From assembly GCA_965178125.1 (NCBI GenBank), contig OZ237745.1, positions 124,001-188,000 on the forward strand: a stretch of DNA of 64,000 nt, given 5' to 3'. Below are positions 51,544 to 62,461 of this stretch, piece after piece. The notes beneath the pieces were generated by a model. The model was given only the letters and a program-made list of their open reading frames with translations. It was not told where the DNA came from and did no database searches. This DNA comes from Bilabrum cf. latius. Its lineage: Eukaryota > Bigyra: Bicosoecida > Bigyra > Bicosoecida. The position numbers and the translations under genes were made by a program. The first letter of the stretch is position 1. Each line of letters begins with the position of its first letter.

Positions 51544-52329
51544 TGCCGACCGCCAACGCCCCCAATACAATGCCTCTATGCAGAAACCCAATAGGAACTG
51601 GGCCGTCAATGGGTACAAGCTGTGGAGGGAGCGCTCAACCCGGATCGCACGACCATCGTGAGACATTGGATCGAGGATGCTACTACTAGCTTGCGCGAGC
51701 CCGTTGCAGCCTCACGCGCGGCGTGTGCCATTCGCATGCTGCAGGGGTTTCACAGATCACTGCTGAACGTATCTAGCATCAGTACATGCGCAAGTGCAGT
51801 CTTGATGGCTCTGGTGGTGGCAGGAGATGCAGGCAGATGCATCGTGGTGCTGCAGGCGCTGCTGGAGTGGGAACAAATTGCACCGCCTGCACTGGGCACT
51901 CCTGCCCGACCGCCGAGTCGCTAGTGGTCCGCTGGCGGTGCCTAGCACTGGATGGGTGTGCACGACCTGGCCCGCAAGCTGGCTAGGGACAAGAGGGGGC
52001 GGGACGGGTGGCGCGGGGCCGTGCTGCGGTGTGATGCGCTGGTGGAGCTGGAGGCGAAGAGGAGACGGGGCCGCATGGCTGTGTGGCGGCGGGCGATGGA
52101 GGCGAAGAGGGACGCTGGTAAGGTGTTCCAGGCGGCAAGAGATGGTCGTCCGTTGGAGCTGGGAAAGCGGCTGAGGCTTGGAGTGCTGGCTGGGGGCCTG
52201 GATGCGAAGGGGTAGGTGGATGATGGGGCAGGTGGCACGCGGTTGGTGAGTCCGTTGGAGGCGGCGCGGCTGGGCGGGCATGAGGAGTGCGTGAAGCTGC
52301 TTACTCAGTACGCCAAGAGTCACCGCTAA
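51544..52329 (+). CDS. Partial paralogue of the LRR-protein tail (5' end unresolved)
   Basis: A frame open from 51544 to TAA at 52327-52329 with TAGs at 51592, 51922, 51943 and 52213 and no ATG before the conserved part. A possible first exon (ATG 51335, MSTLSLTACSNSDPSS, donor at 51391) lies 48 bp from the divergent LEKR1-like start, but I could not join it in phase. From about 51690 the product aligns with the C-terminal part of the protein encoded at 46336-49149 (AACAIRMLQG versus AACILRMLPV; GDAGRCIVVLQALLEWEQ versus GDAGGCVVVLQALLEGEQ), then becomes almost identical. It lacks the LRR domain. It may be a working short gene or a truncated copy. Confidence 0.6.
51929..52305 (+). repeat. Segmental duplication, copy B (377 bp)
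   Basis: About 99% identical to 48758-49134 in the same orientation, offset 3,171 bp. The flanking coding sequence is homologous but much more diverged, which points to recent gene conversion or a recent partial duplication. Confidence 0.92.
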
Positions 52330-52700
52330 GGGCAGCAATACGTCTATTTTCATTCGGCTGGTTGGGGGTAACGTGCACAGAGCACTGTGCTCTGTGTGTT
52401 GCATGCGTATCCGAAGGCTGAAGGTTGCAAGACAACAGATATTGCAGGGCCCCATATGGGTATGAGCAAGAGATCAAGGTGTGTAACTGTGTCTGTGGCC
52501 AAGCACCGATGCGGATAGGTGCTGCAACTTCATCAAGTCGCAACGAGCCGTAGCACTGCGAGACGGTGGTCGCAAAGATTTGCTACTGCAACTGCCGCAT
52601 GGATCTGCTGCCAAACTAGTCTATAGAGCTTGTCAGAAACTCAGGTTCGTAAGTTTGACTGATTTAGATAGAAAGGTAATAATTGGGTGGTCTGGTCTGC
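52330..52700. other. Intergenic region
   Basis: 370 bp between tandem plus-strand genes. No supported gene or motif; it presumably holds a 3' UTR and the promoter of the next gene. Confidence 0.5.
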
Positions 52701-54705
52701 ATGGCGTCAATGAGGCATGCAAGGGCATGCAGCAGCGAGCGTGCGAAAGTAAGGCAACGATAGCCGCCCATGTTTGCGTGCATGACCTTTGCTGAAACCC
52801 GGCATGCGTTCAATATCTCCAATTGTATTGCAGAGGGTGCAACAACTCCTGAGTGGAGCAGCATCGCCCAGGGCATCACGGCAAAAATCTGTAAGCGATT
52901 TGAATGCCCAGTCACCGGCCCATCAGCGATCAGTCCCAAAGCTCGGGAACAAACGGCGGCGCGGCAATGAAGAACAGCCACGCTATGGCAATGGGCAAAC
53001 TGGACTCTAGTAGGAAGAGCTCCCGATGCCGGCGCTGTCACCATCCGCGGGTCGCGATCCAACAAACGACTCAGTGCAGGGTGCCAGCTATAAACACCCG
53101 CCTGACCGCACAGATGCGCAGGCACCGAAGCGGCGACGCACTTCCAGCGGCAAGATCACCAGTGGTAACCGCGTACCATCTCAGGAGAACGAGCCTCGAG
53201 ACCACGGGCCTGGAGCGGGTAAGGCCTCGGCGGTTGGCAAGAGATCGGGGCGACCGACTGGGATTGCATCGGGTGCCCCATCCGGCATTGTGATCGATCT
53301 GGCATCTTCCTCCTCATCCTCACCTCCATCATCATCATCATCATCATCATCGTCCTCAGAGTCGGGCTGGAGCTCCGGCAGTGACGTGGGAGAAGCAGCG
53401 TGCGAAGACAGCAGCGACGAGGACTACGAAGAAGAGGAGCACAGGAAGAAGCAGAAGAAATCGAATGCCCGGAAGAGGAGCACGCTCGCGGATACCCGCA
53501 AGGCCAAGGCCAAGGGAAGAGCAGGCCCGAGTCGTGGACGGGCCACCGGCATGAAGCGGGGTGTTGCAGCAGCAGCCAACAAATCGCGCAGGGGTGCAGG
53601 CTCTAGACCTCGCGACTCGCAGTGGCATCGCATGCCGAAGGGACGCGACAGCGATGGAGACGGGAATGAGGACGAGGATGAGGACGAGGATGAGGACGAG
53701 GACGAGGATGAGGACGAGGACGAGGACGAGGACAGCTCGAGCGAGTCCGATGCGTCATACCTGCAATCTTCCGGTGCATCTCGTGGGGGCAGAGGAAGCG
53801 CCGTTCAAGTCGAGCAAGACGAAGACGAGAGCGATGAAGACGGTGATGATGACGATGAGGAAATGGATAGTGACTAGTGCATGGAGCAGGTGCAGGAGTG
53901 GCTGCAGGGCATGGCTGTGCACGCCCCCAAGAGCAAAGTGAAGCCGGCCAAGCCCATCCCACGGGCAACCCAAAGCAACGGTCAGCCCTAGCCGAAAACG
54001 AAGAAGAATAAAAGCCAGAATAAGGGGCGGAAGAAGGCGCAAGGCAGAGGACACGCACAGCCCCCGCTCCCGTTCTACAGGGAAAGGTACCTGGACCTGG
54101 ACCCCACCCTAATGGAGCTGCTGGACGACGTGTACTACGAGCTTTGCCTCGAATTCATGGGGGATGGAGAGGGGCGCGGGGGGGAGAGGGAGGAGGAGAG
54201 CCTGGCCCGGGCCTACTTCGAGACGGTGCAGGAGGTCAAGAGCGGCCTGCAGCAGGGGCCCGAGAGACGGAGGAGGGCGGTGAAGGGCAGGACCATCGAC
54301 GGCGAGGCCCTGGATCTGGCGGGGTGGTGCGGCTCTTAGACGGGTTACATGCGGAAGGAGGCCGTGCAGGGGTGGTACAGGCTGTACTGCGAATGGTATG
54401 CCGTGGTCAGGAGGGTCCAGCACGGCTACACTCTCAAGCCCAAGGCGAGCCAGCCGAGGTACTCGAGGTTTCCAGGCATCGCGTCCGTAGCCCGGGGTGC
54501 CCCCTCCGAGGCGCTCCGGGGCGCTCTTGAGGGCATGTACGACATGCGCGCGCGCGAGGGTGCCTTCCGCAAGCCAGGCTCGTGGGGGCAGCAGTGGGTC
54601 AGGCATAGGTTCGGCCTCACGCAGTCTGCTCGTGCAAATGCGAGGCGGCTGGTGCCCACGATACAGCGCATCGGCGGGATGACAATGGTGTCGTATGACT
54701 TTTGA
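52701..54705 (+). CDS. Unrecognised acidic, nuclear-type protein (639 residues)
   Basis: Two exons: 52701-52748 (MASMRHARACSSERAK) and 52834-54705, phase 0, intron GTAAGG...TTGCAG of 85 nt, TGA stop, 640 codons. Five TAG codons, two of them adjacent (53008 and 53011), followed by 53875, 53989 and 54337. The N-terminal half is basic and Ser-rich, with a poly-Ser run (from about 53300), a Lys/Arg-rich stretch (EHRKKQKKSNARKRS) and a pure Asp/Glu tract (about 53667-53732). This is typical of nuclear or chromatin proteins. The C-terminal 220 residues form a compact conserved-looking domain rich in Tyr and Trp (PLPFYRERYLDLDP, LLDDVYYELCLEFMGD, VQGWYRLYCEWYAVVRRVQHG, WGQQWVRHRFGLTQSARANA). I do not recognise it. 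Confidence 0.78.
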
Positions 54706-54875
54706 TTGTTGGTCTGTCGTTGGCGACCCTGCTTCGGGCCCGAGCGCGGTCGCCCCACCGGTTACAACCGGTGTTGCTCCAACGGAACCATTTTTTATAA
54801 GCAGAGATCTGGGGTACCTACGCTCCAAATCAGCGAATAAAAAGAAAAATCAAGTGCTTTAATTTGTTTGTAGAT

Positions 54876-55475
54876 ATGGCCGCAGCTGCTGCGCGGGTCG
54901 CAGCCGACATTCATGTTGTAGCAGTGATGCCATCCGCAGCAGACTCCACGCCAAGCGATCTCGTCCCCGTGGTGCGAGCCATGGAGGAGGCAAGGTTTTT
55001 CCAAGAAAAAGGCAAGGCCGATGAGCTGTTTGAGGTGAATGCGTTTGCGGACAAGGAGCTTGGCGGTGCGGAAGTTGTAGAATTGATTGGCAAGGGGGTG
55101 CAGGTCTCTTTCAAGTGCCGCTGCTCCCTGCCGTACCTGGTCATGCATGCTCGAGACATTGGGAAGTTTTGTGAAATTGGAATAGAGGTGGTTGATACGA
55201 CTGGCAGGGTCCGCACGCTCACAGCTACAACGAAATCGTCCCTGGTTCGTATCAAGGGCGGTGATACGGCCCAGCTGCCGATGGTATTGGAAGCAGGGAA
55301 ATGGAATCTCGTGATTTTGGATCTGGATGATCTCACAAGGCGGGCCTTTGGCGTAGAATACCAGTGCTGCCGCAAGGTCGTTGCGAAGAGCGACATGCGG
55401 CTCGCGAAGATCTTCTTCCAGGACCTCATGTACGAGGATCGGCAGCTGCCCGAATTCCTGCGGGTCATCAAGTGA
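54876..55475 (+). CDS. CFAP20-domain protein (CFAP20 paralogue)
   Basis: 199 residues, single exon, TGA stop, no UAG. The C-terminal 130 residues follow the CFAP20 fold: SLPYLVMHARDIGKFCEIGIEVVD (CFAP20 has [23 protein letters not shown]), PMVLEAGKWNLVILDLDDLTRRAFGVEY ([27 protein letters not shown]) and RLAKIFFQDLMYEDRQLP (RIRRVYFSDRLYSEDELP). CFAP20 is an inner-junction protein of ciliary doublets. The first 65 residues here differ (MAAAAARVAADIHVVAVMPS), so this is a divergent paralogue, not the canonical protein. The start is chosen at the first ATG of the frame. Confidence 0.85.
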   Translation: MAAAAARVAADIHVVAVMPSAADSTPSDLVPVVRAMEEARFFQEKGKADELFEVNAFADKELGGAEVVELIGKGVQVSFKCRCSLPYLVMHARDIGKFCEIGIEVVDTTGRVRTLTATTKSSLVRIKGGDTAQLPMVLEAGKWNLVILDLDDLTRRAFGVEYQCCRKVVAKSDMRLAKIFFQDLMYEDRQLPEFLRVIK

Positions 55476-56319
55476 CGCGATCAAGCTGGCAAGCAGCACT
55501 AGTCAGCCTAGAGGAAGAGCAGCAAGTGTGCAGCCGCGCAAGAGATCTACCTTGCAGCAGTTGCACGCGAAGCGCAGGCTGCTGCCAGCCGGGGCCCCCA
55601 AGGTCTGGCGCGCCTGAGGCTGTCCGGTCTCACGTTTCAGAAGCACATAATTCGGTATGCCGCGCGACTGATATGCTACTGGTCAGATGTTGCCCGCGCG
55701 GCACTGTGCCGCCCTGCCCTGCACTGCATCGCACTGCATCGTACTTTACGTGACGTGCCAGTGGGTAGAGGTCTATCCACCCGCAAGAGGCAGCAGCATG
55801 GGCTTGGCCCGGGCAAGGCTGGCTGGAAGGAAAAGACTGCAGCACGGGAACAGGTGCTGCCTGCCGCGTATCTGAGCCTATCTAGGGGTATAGCACCTGC
55901 CGTGCCACTTCCAGTTGCTGTGCTACCGTGCTCTCATTATCACATGCTCCCAGACACATGGAGATGTGGAGCTCGGCTTTGGCCTCCCGATGCGAGGTAT
56001 ACAAGACTTTGTTCGCGCGTACTTTGGGCCATGCCTGGCCATCGAATAGTGCTCGTTCCTTTAAACCTGCACTCGACAACTGTGCGATGGCGTGCAGTGA
56101 TCAGCTACCAACGATTAGGACTGGTGTGGCGCACGTTGCAATAATAGGAACAAGTACAGTCAGATGTGATCAGCTCAATCTCCAAGCATGAAGCAGCCCG
56201 TTTCTGCTGCGGTGCACCAGCAAGTGCACCATGTCCACTTTGGACACCTCACTCGCTGTGGCAGCTGCGTTGAGCTGCACTAGTCCCGTGTCCGCGGCAG
56301 TGCAAGCACTGCCGACAGT
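55476..56319. other. Convergent intergenic region
   Basis: 840 bp between the CFAP20-domain gene and the 3' end of the gene at 56320-59524. Short GCACTGCATC-type repetition near 55715-55745. No supported gene. Confidence 0.5.
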
Positions 56320-59300
56320 TCAGATCTCGTGTATCTCCGGCTTACTCACAGCCCCCTACGCGCCTGGCTGCGACGGGTACACCAGCCTGTTCAAGTCACG
56401 GCGCCTGTCGCCGCCCCCTTGGTCGTGGTCTTCATCGTCGTTGCGCCTGAGGTGGTCCTCGTGGCCAGCACCACCCTCTTCGCCGGATGTCTTGGACTTG
56501 GACTGTCTCTTCTTTGCCTTGCTAGATTTTTTGGCCTTCTTTGACTTGTTGGCCTTCTTAAGCTGCTTGGATGAGCTTCCCTTGGACTGGCTGGTGGAGC
56601 TGCCTTGCTGGCTTGCCCTCCCAAGTGCCCGCTGTGCGTCTCGCCTCGTGGCGTGGTACTCCAGCTCATCTTCGTCATGTTGCTCCGAGTCAATGCCGGC
56701 TGCGTACAACGCCCCTTTCTCAGTCCGCCTTCTGGTCCTGCGCGCTGGTTCACCGGCGCCACCACCATCCGGGCCACCACCATCCGGGCCACCACCATCC
56801 GGGCCACCACCATCCGGGCCACCACCATCCGGGCCACCACCATCCGGGCCACCACCATCCGGGCCACCACCATCCGGGCCACCGCCGCTGGTTGATCCAC
56901 CACTGCCAAGAGCCGCAGTGCCACCTTGTCCCTGCAACGACCTCGAGTCACCATGGCTAGGGATAGCAACGGGGCCGCGCAAGCTGGCCATAAGCTGGGA
57001 AAAGTCCCCCACTGGCAGCAGATTAATCATCCAGGGCATCTGGCCTGGGTTCTGGTGGAAGCGCCCGACTTCGTTGCGGCCTACGAGCTGCCATCTAGTC
57101 CTACCCGACCGGGCAACGACTGATCCTCGCATCCAGCCCCTGAACATCTCCAGCGGCATCAGGAGAGGCGGTTCCCGCAGGATAGGCGACGGGACGACAA
57201 CACCGACGGGGTATCTCGTTGCTCCTACTTGCCTGAACACTGCTAGACACGCATCGGCTGCTATTGAAGCTTTGTGCAGGGGTCGTGTGCTGACGACAAG
57301 CCCTGCGTCAACTACCTGCAGTATATCGACTTGAGGGTGAACACTCCCCCCTGCGACAGGTGCGCCCATGCTGCCACTTGCGACAGGTGCGCCCATGCTG
57401 CCACCCGCGACAGGTGCGCCCATGCTGCCACCCGCGACAGGTGCACTCGTCCCACCAGTGCCCACAGATGTTCCACCAGTGCCTACAGATGTTCCACGAG
57501 CACCCCCATCTATGGCCAATTCACCAGCTCCTGGCGGCGCAGAGGCTTGCCCTTCCGCACGAGACGCGGTCGGGCTTCTGCTTGAACTGGCCAGCTGTGT
57601 CTCGGCGCTTGAATCAGATTGCCGTTGCGCACCAGCAACGGACTGTTCGTGCATCATGGATTTCCCTTGCTGCACCATTCGAACCCATGCAGGACCAACA
57701 AACTCGTTGCAGACAGCACATCCGGCCAAATTCAGGGGCAGCGGCGGTGAGTGGCACACCTCCCAGCCGTCTGCTAAAATAACCGAGAGCGTTCTCACGA
57801 TGAAACTCTGACTCTCCATTTCTGCCACGCTGACCTGTCTGGATGCAACCGGACTGGAATTGGGCTGGTCCGAGATGCCAAGACACCCAGCTGCGGCCAA
57901 TCCCCACACGTAACCGAGGGGCTCTGCCCAGCACTCGCCAGCAGTCGTGACACGAACTCCGTGCTCACTAGCAGTCTCCTCCCGCCAACCCGACCCCGAC
58001 TCCGCCATTGAATTGGGAGACTCGCGCCCATCGAACGGATTGGTCACTCCGTGCTCACTAGCAGTCTCCTCCCGCCAACCCGACCCCGACTCCGCCATTG
58101 AATCGGGAGACTCGCGCCCATCGAACGGATCGGTCACTCCGTGCTCACTAGCAGTCTCCTCCCGCCAACCCGACTCCGCCATTGAATCGGGAGACTCGCG
58201 CCCATCGAATGGATTGGTAAGACCAGATGCAATCGATGCGTCATCGAGCGGATCCATCCCGCCGCGTGCATCTGTGTGGCCAGACCCAGACCATTCCCCC
58301 CATTCCCCGGCATTCATGGTTGCCCTCAGGAGACGCTCCGCCTCGTCAGCGGCGGCCTGCGCCCGAATGGCGTCAGCCTCTCGTTCGATGGCTTCCTCTT
58401 GCTCCTCGATCCAAGTCGCATTCATGATTGAGACTCCAGTGGCTCCCTCTCCGGGTGCATGCAAAGACGGGGTCGAAGGGCCGCTGGAGGGTGGCCCCGA
58501 GCTCGAGCTGGAGGCTGGCCCCGAGCTCGAGCTGGAGCTGGAGGGTGGCGGGGGCCAGTAGGTGCCTGCGGGCGACGAGCCGGTGGGGGCCACGCCCATG
58601 CTGCTGCCCGCCATAGCCGATCCGTGGTCAATTCCCTATTCGTACTCGTCCTCGTCCTCGTCTTCATCGCCGTCCGATATTGCGGAGGCCCCGCCCGCCC
58701 CTGCAACCTCACCGGACGCTCCCCCGCTGGCCTAGCCCACAGCATCCACGCCCGCGGGTGCCACAACCGACTCGACCAGCCGGACAGCCCTGTCGATCGG
58801 TCCAAGCGGCCACCTGCCGGGCAGCATATGGGCCATGAGTCTCCTCAGGATCCCAGCGCTGACAGGCACCAGGTCCTGGCGTATCGCCTCGAGGCTCCAG
58901 GCAGCCGCACCGATGACGTCCAGCACGGCCAGTCCCTCTGGCGTGATGCCGGCGATGCCGCGGGCCTCCTTGGCGACTGCAGCCAATGTGTTGCCTGTTG
59001 GGTTGCCTGCGGGGCGCATGGAACATAAAAAGAAGAGCGGGGACCACAACGATCGGGGATGCGCCGCACCGAGGGAGATCTCTCAATCCACAACGACTCC
59101 AGGCGGTCAATGGCCTCCATGGCTTCGGCGCGCTTTCCTCACCGTTCATTTCAAGAGCGTCTGGCGCGACGTTTGCGACATGCAGAAGCGCTTCCGCTGC
59201 TTGGTCCTGCTCTTGCTCGGTGAAAGCCAGTACGAAGTCCCTCGCCACATCGGCCTAGCTGGCGCTCCTGCGCAGCGTGGCCCTGCCCTCCATCTCCATC

Positions 59301-59524
59301 TTGCCGGTTTCAGTTTGTCTGACACACAGCCTCACTATCTCCACGTACTTGTATTCGCCCAGCTCGATGCCGCCATCGATCAGCTTGACGTCCCCGGCTG
59401 CGAACGCGAGCGGGTCCTGCTTTGACCTGAGATTCCGGCGATTCCGGCGCACCCTGGCATCTCTGGAGCAGCACAGAGATGTGAACAATACTATTGCAAG
59501 CACAAAGCGCGCGATAACTCCCAT
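56320..59524 (-). CDS. Unrecognised 1,022-residue protein with signal peptide and repeat-rich C-terminal half
   Basis: Exon 1 is 59524-59143 and exon 2 is 59006-56320, with a 136-nt intron (GTGAGG...CCGCAG). The lengths sum to exactly 1,023 codons, ending in TGA. It starts with a clear signal peptide, MGVIARFVLAIVLFTSLCCS. A helical region follows (KEARGIAGITPEGLAVLDVI, WSLEAIRQDLVPVSAGILRR). An acidic DEDEDEDE stretch precedes long disordered sections. These include a 30-residue repeat (three copies, EHGVTNPFDGRESPDSMAES type), APVAGGSMG repeats, and eight copies of a GGGPD pentapeptide near residue 850. The C-terminus is Lys/Ser-rich. Four TAGs are in frame. Possibly a secreted or wall/matrix protein; the family is not recognised. 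Confidence 0.72.
56761..56880. repeat. 15-bp minisatellite, eight perfect copies
   Basis: Unit ACCACCATCCGGGCC, eight head-to-tail copies with no visible difference, in frame inside the 1,022-residue gene (GGPDG pentapeptides on the minus strand). The perfect identity suggests recent expansion. Confidence 0.97.
57362..57452. repeat. 27-bp coding minisatellite, about 3.3 copies
   Basis: Unit of the form TGCCACCCGCGACAGGTGCG plus CCCATGC. It encodes APVAGGSMG-type nonapeptides on the minus strand inside the 56320-59524 gene. Confidence 0.9.
57947..58216. repeat. 90-bp coding repeat, three copies
   Basis: Copies begin with GTGCTCACTAGCAGTC at 57961, 58051 and 58141. The third lacks six bases, so the frame is kept. 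Encodes a 30-residue repeat on the minus strand. Confidence 0.93.
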
Positions 59525-60130
59525 GGCAGCAGTATATGTCCAGAGAATTGCGAATTTGATTGTCGTTTTTGGCAGCAACCGCACCTCCCGAAAGCGGTCG
59601 CAATTACTGGATGAGCCGATATGGAGTGTTTGGGACCAAATCACCCCCCCAAAGCAATCATCGTACGTGATGCGACATATTTAAGGGCGGCGGGGTCGCG
59701 CGCTTGCTCTGCACAACGAGGGATCCGCGCAGTTGCAGTTGGGAGGATCGTATGCTCTCCCAGCCTGTACTACTTCTTCAAGTACAAACCTATCTGGAAA
59801 TGGTACTTTTTTGCAATTGTTCAATATTCAATCATGACTAATTCATGAAATCTAGACGGTCGTGGCTTGAACAACGCCACGCAAGAAGTATGCTAGCACT
59901 GAAAGCTACTCATTTTGCCAGCAGCTCTATCGATCACGCCCGATTGGATGCATGCTAGCATGTCACACGACCGTTTCGACATTGAACAGCTAGTACAAGA
60001 ACGGAGTTTCCATTTGCCCTGAGCACAAGTCATCAGTGAATCACGCGCATGGGGTATGGGGTGGCGATTGGGCATCGTTAGTGTATCAGGGCGGTAGCTC
60101 CAATAAGATACGGAACATTTCATGCGGACA
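59525..60130. other. Intergenic region upstream of the 59524 start
   Basis: 600 bp between two minus-strand genes. It should contain the 3' UTR of the Maf gene and the promoter of the 1,022-residue protein gene. No supported gene or named motif. Confidence 0.5.
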
Positions 60131-62201
60131 TCATGTAGATCCCTGGCTGGAGCTCTGCCGCATGGCGGCCGCCGCCAGGGGTGAAAGAGGTCCCCGTCGC
60201 AGCGCCGCCATCCCGCCGTGACCGGCCCCCGCCCCTTGTCCCTCCCCTTCACCGGCACCACCTCCATCCCCATCCCCGCCCGCCCCTCCAAGGCCCACCT
60301 CCGCGAGCAAAACATCTGCCATGCGTGCCACCAGCCGCAGGGGCAGCCCCATGATGGCGTCCTCTGAGCCAGCCGTGCCTCGCAGGAAAGGCCTCAGGTC
60401 TGGGTGCTCCACCACGATGGCACCGCTCGATTTTAGCACGCTGGGTGTGCTGCTGGATGACGATGACGATGACGAAGCACTGCCACTTCCGCTAGAGGAA
60501 GCAGATGACGAAGAAGTAGCAGCTGCTTTGGGAGCAGGCAGCGCCACTCCACTTCCACTACCGCTGGTGCCACCGCTGCCACCGCTGGTGCCCGCCCCAC
60601 CGCGCGGAGACAGGCGCCTGCCCCCCGCCGCAGCCCTCTCAATCGTGTCCTCGGGAATGGGCGCATATCTCACCGAGCACACGTCCAGCCCAAGCACCCT
60701 CTTCCCTGTGAGCGAGTGCACGAGGCACAGCCCGCTCACAGTGCGCGCCACCGCGCCAGAGTACCCCCGGATGAATGCACGCGCCTCCGACTCATCTGCC
60801 GGTTTCTCATGGACCTCCAGAGCGGAACCAGCGGCACCGCGCACTAACTCCGAAGCGTCGGGCAGGCTCTTCTCCCAGCCCTTCCTGTCGAAGCAGGCCT
60901 CGCTTGTGGGGGCACTCTTGAGCGCGTCCGGGTCCACAGCCACAGCCACAGCCGCGCCGGCCGCCGCCTCGTCACCGGCAAGACCGGTACCCGCTTCATT
61001 TGTCCCGTGCCCCTCCCCATCCGGCAGCGCGGGCAGGGCCAGGGGCCACCGCGCCGGCTCGCCCAGGCTGCTCATCCAGCACCAGGACAGGAGGCCCTGG
61101 GGCCCACCGCTGGGGACGGGGCCGCTGCCGGTTGCAACCGCGAGTTCGGCCCCGCCGGCCCCACCGTCTGCCGCGGTGGCAGGGGGAAAGCTGTGACTGC
61201 GGCCGACAGCTGCGGAACCGGCCGCGGCGCCCAATCCGCTCTGCTTGCTGCCCGTGTCCGCGCCAGTGACACCCGGCGGGGCGCTCGATGTCCGGCCCAG
61301 CGATTCAGAATCAGAACTACCAGCGGCAGCGGGGGCTCCCGACGACCCCAACCTGGGGGCAGTAGCCGGCGGGGCACCGCTACCGACAGAGGGGGGCTTG
61401 GGCTTCGAGGCACCTGTCCCCGAGCCCGAGCCGGAGCCCGAGCCGGAGGAGTCCGCGGGGGGGAGGGACCCTTTCTCGGCCCCGTCCTTGATTCCGGGAG
61501 GAGCGAGCACCACCTGGTCTGCCGTAAGGATGAAAACGCCCTTCTCTCTATGCTCCGGCCGTGCGAGCATTTGGCGGAGGGCAGGGACGGCGAGTAGTGC
61601 GTCGGCCTTTGCCATCGCGACGGAGGCGACAAGGCCGAGGACCGCCTTAGCCTCCTCCTGGGGCGAATCGCCCCATGAGCCGCGGAGCGACGCAGCTTTC
61701 TCATCAATGTCTGGCGATATTGCAAGGGCTACTTCGGCGCCAGCGCGCTCGGCAACAGCCCTGCGGTGTGCGGAGGATGAGCCCAGCACGAAAGGTACCG
61801 GTAAGCTCAGCGTGTGCGTGACTGGACCACTGATATGAACCCCCCTGCGATAAAATAATGTAACTATGACTTATCAGGCTCATTGCTTGTGGCAAAATTA
61901 CCAGCATTCTCAGGGTAGCAAGACGTATGCAGCACACTCACTCCATGGGATGCCTTTTCTTTTGCAAAGCGGAGCTAATGGGAGACAGTGTGTCTGATGG
62001 AGACCGAACAAGCCCTCGGCCGCCCGGTCCCCCCCCAAGTCGCTCTCTGAGGTCCAACCGAAGCGGCTTCGGCGGACTGCTGTGGTCGCTCGAGCGGTGT
62101 CTGCCGGCCAGAGATGAAGACTGGCGCAGCTTAGGGGCGGCACCAGACTCTGATGATGTAGATTGGCTAGAACCACTTGCTAATCTGCTTGGAACACTCA
62201 T
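60131..62201 (-). CDS. Maf/HAM1-fold nucleotide pyrophosphatase with large disordered insertions
   Basis: Exon 1 is 62201-61942 and exon 2 is 61844-60131 (97-nt intron, GTGAGT...ATCGCAG). Together they give 658 codons ending in TGA, no UAG. Maf proteins hydrolyse non-canonical or modified nucleoside triphosphates (a house-cleaning role). Motifs: PFVLGSSSAHRRAVAERAG (family LASxSPRR), ISPDIDE, KADALLA and ILTADQVV (family GADTVV), then EKPADESEARAFIRGYSG, VRYAPIPEDTIE and the closing MGLPLRLVARM. A Maf domain is normally about 200 residues; here two Ser/Gly/Ala-rich insertions of roughly 100-150 residues split it, and an 86-residue Ser-rich N-terminal exon precedes it. TADQVV departs from GADTVV at the catalytic Asp region, so activity should be tested. 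Confidence 0.82.
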
Positions 62202-62461
62202 GGTAGCAGTATTTCTGGACGATTGCTTGGCGAAGACATTTAGTAACGTGTAAAAATAGAGAATATCATACTTCGTCCATTGGTGCAACTACGCCTACGA
62301 ACGAATTTCCTGCTTTCGCTACGGTGGAAGTGTCGATTTAAGACTTATAAATCAGCAAAATCTTTGGTTCTGCTACGGTATCCAGTTCTCTGTACGACTG
62401 ATAACCACTTTTCGCTCAATCGTCGAATCGAACAGGTGCCTAGGCCGCCGTATACGCGACT

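Noticed and set aside
61945-62253. Plus-strand frame starting MGCLFFCK with a possible acylation signal
   Set aside because: It lies antisense to the first exon of the Maf gene, whose splice phases and Ser-rich sequence fit exactly.
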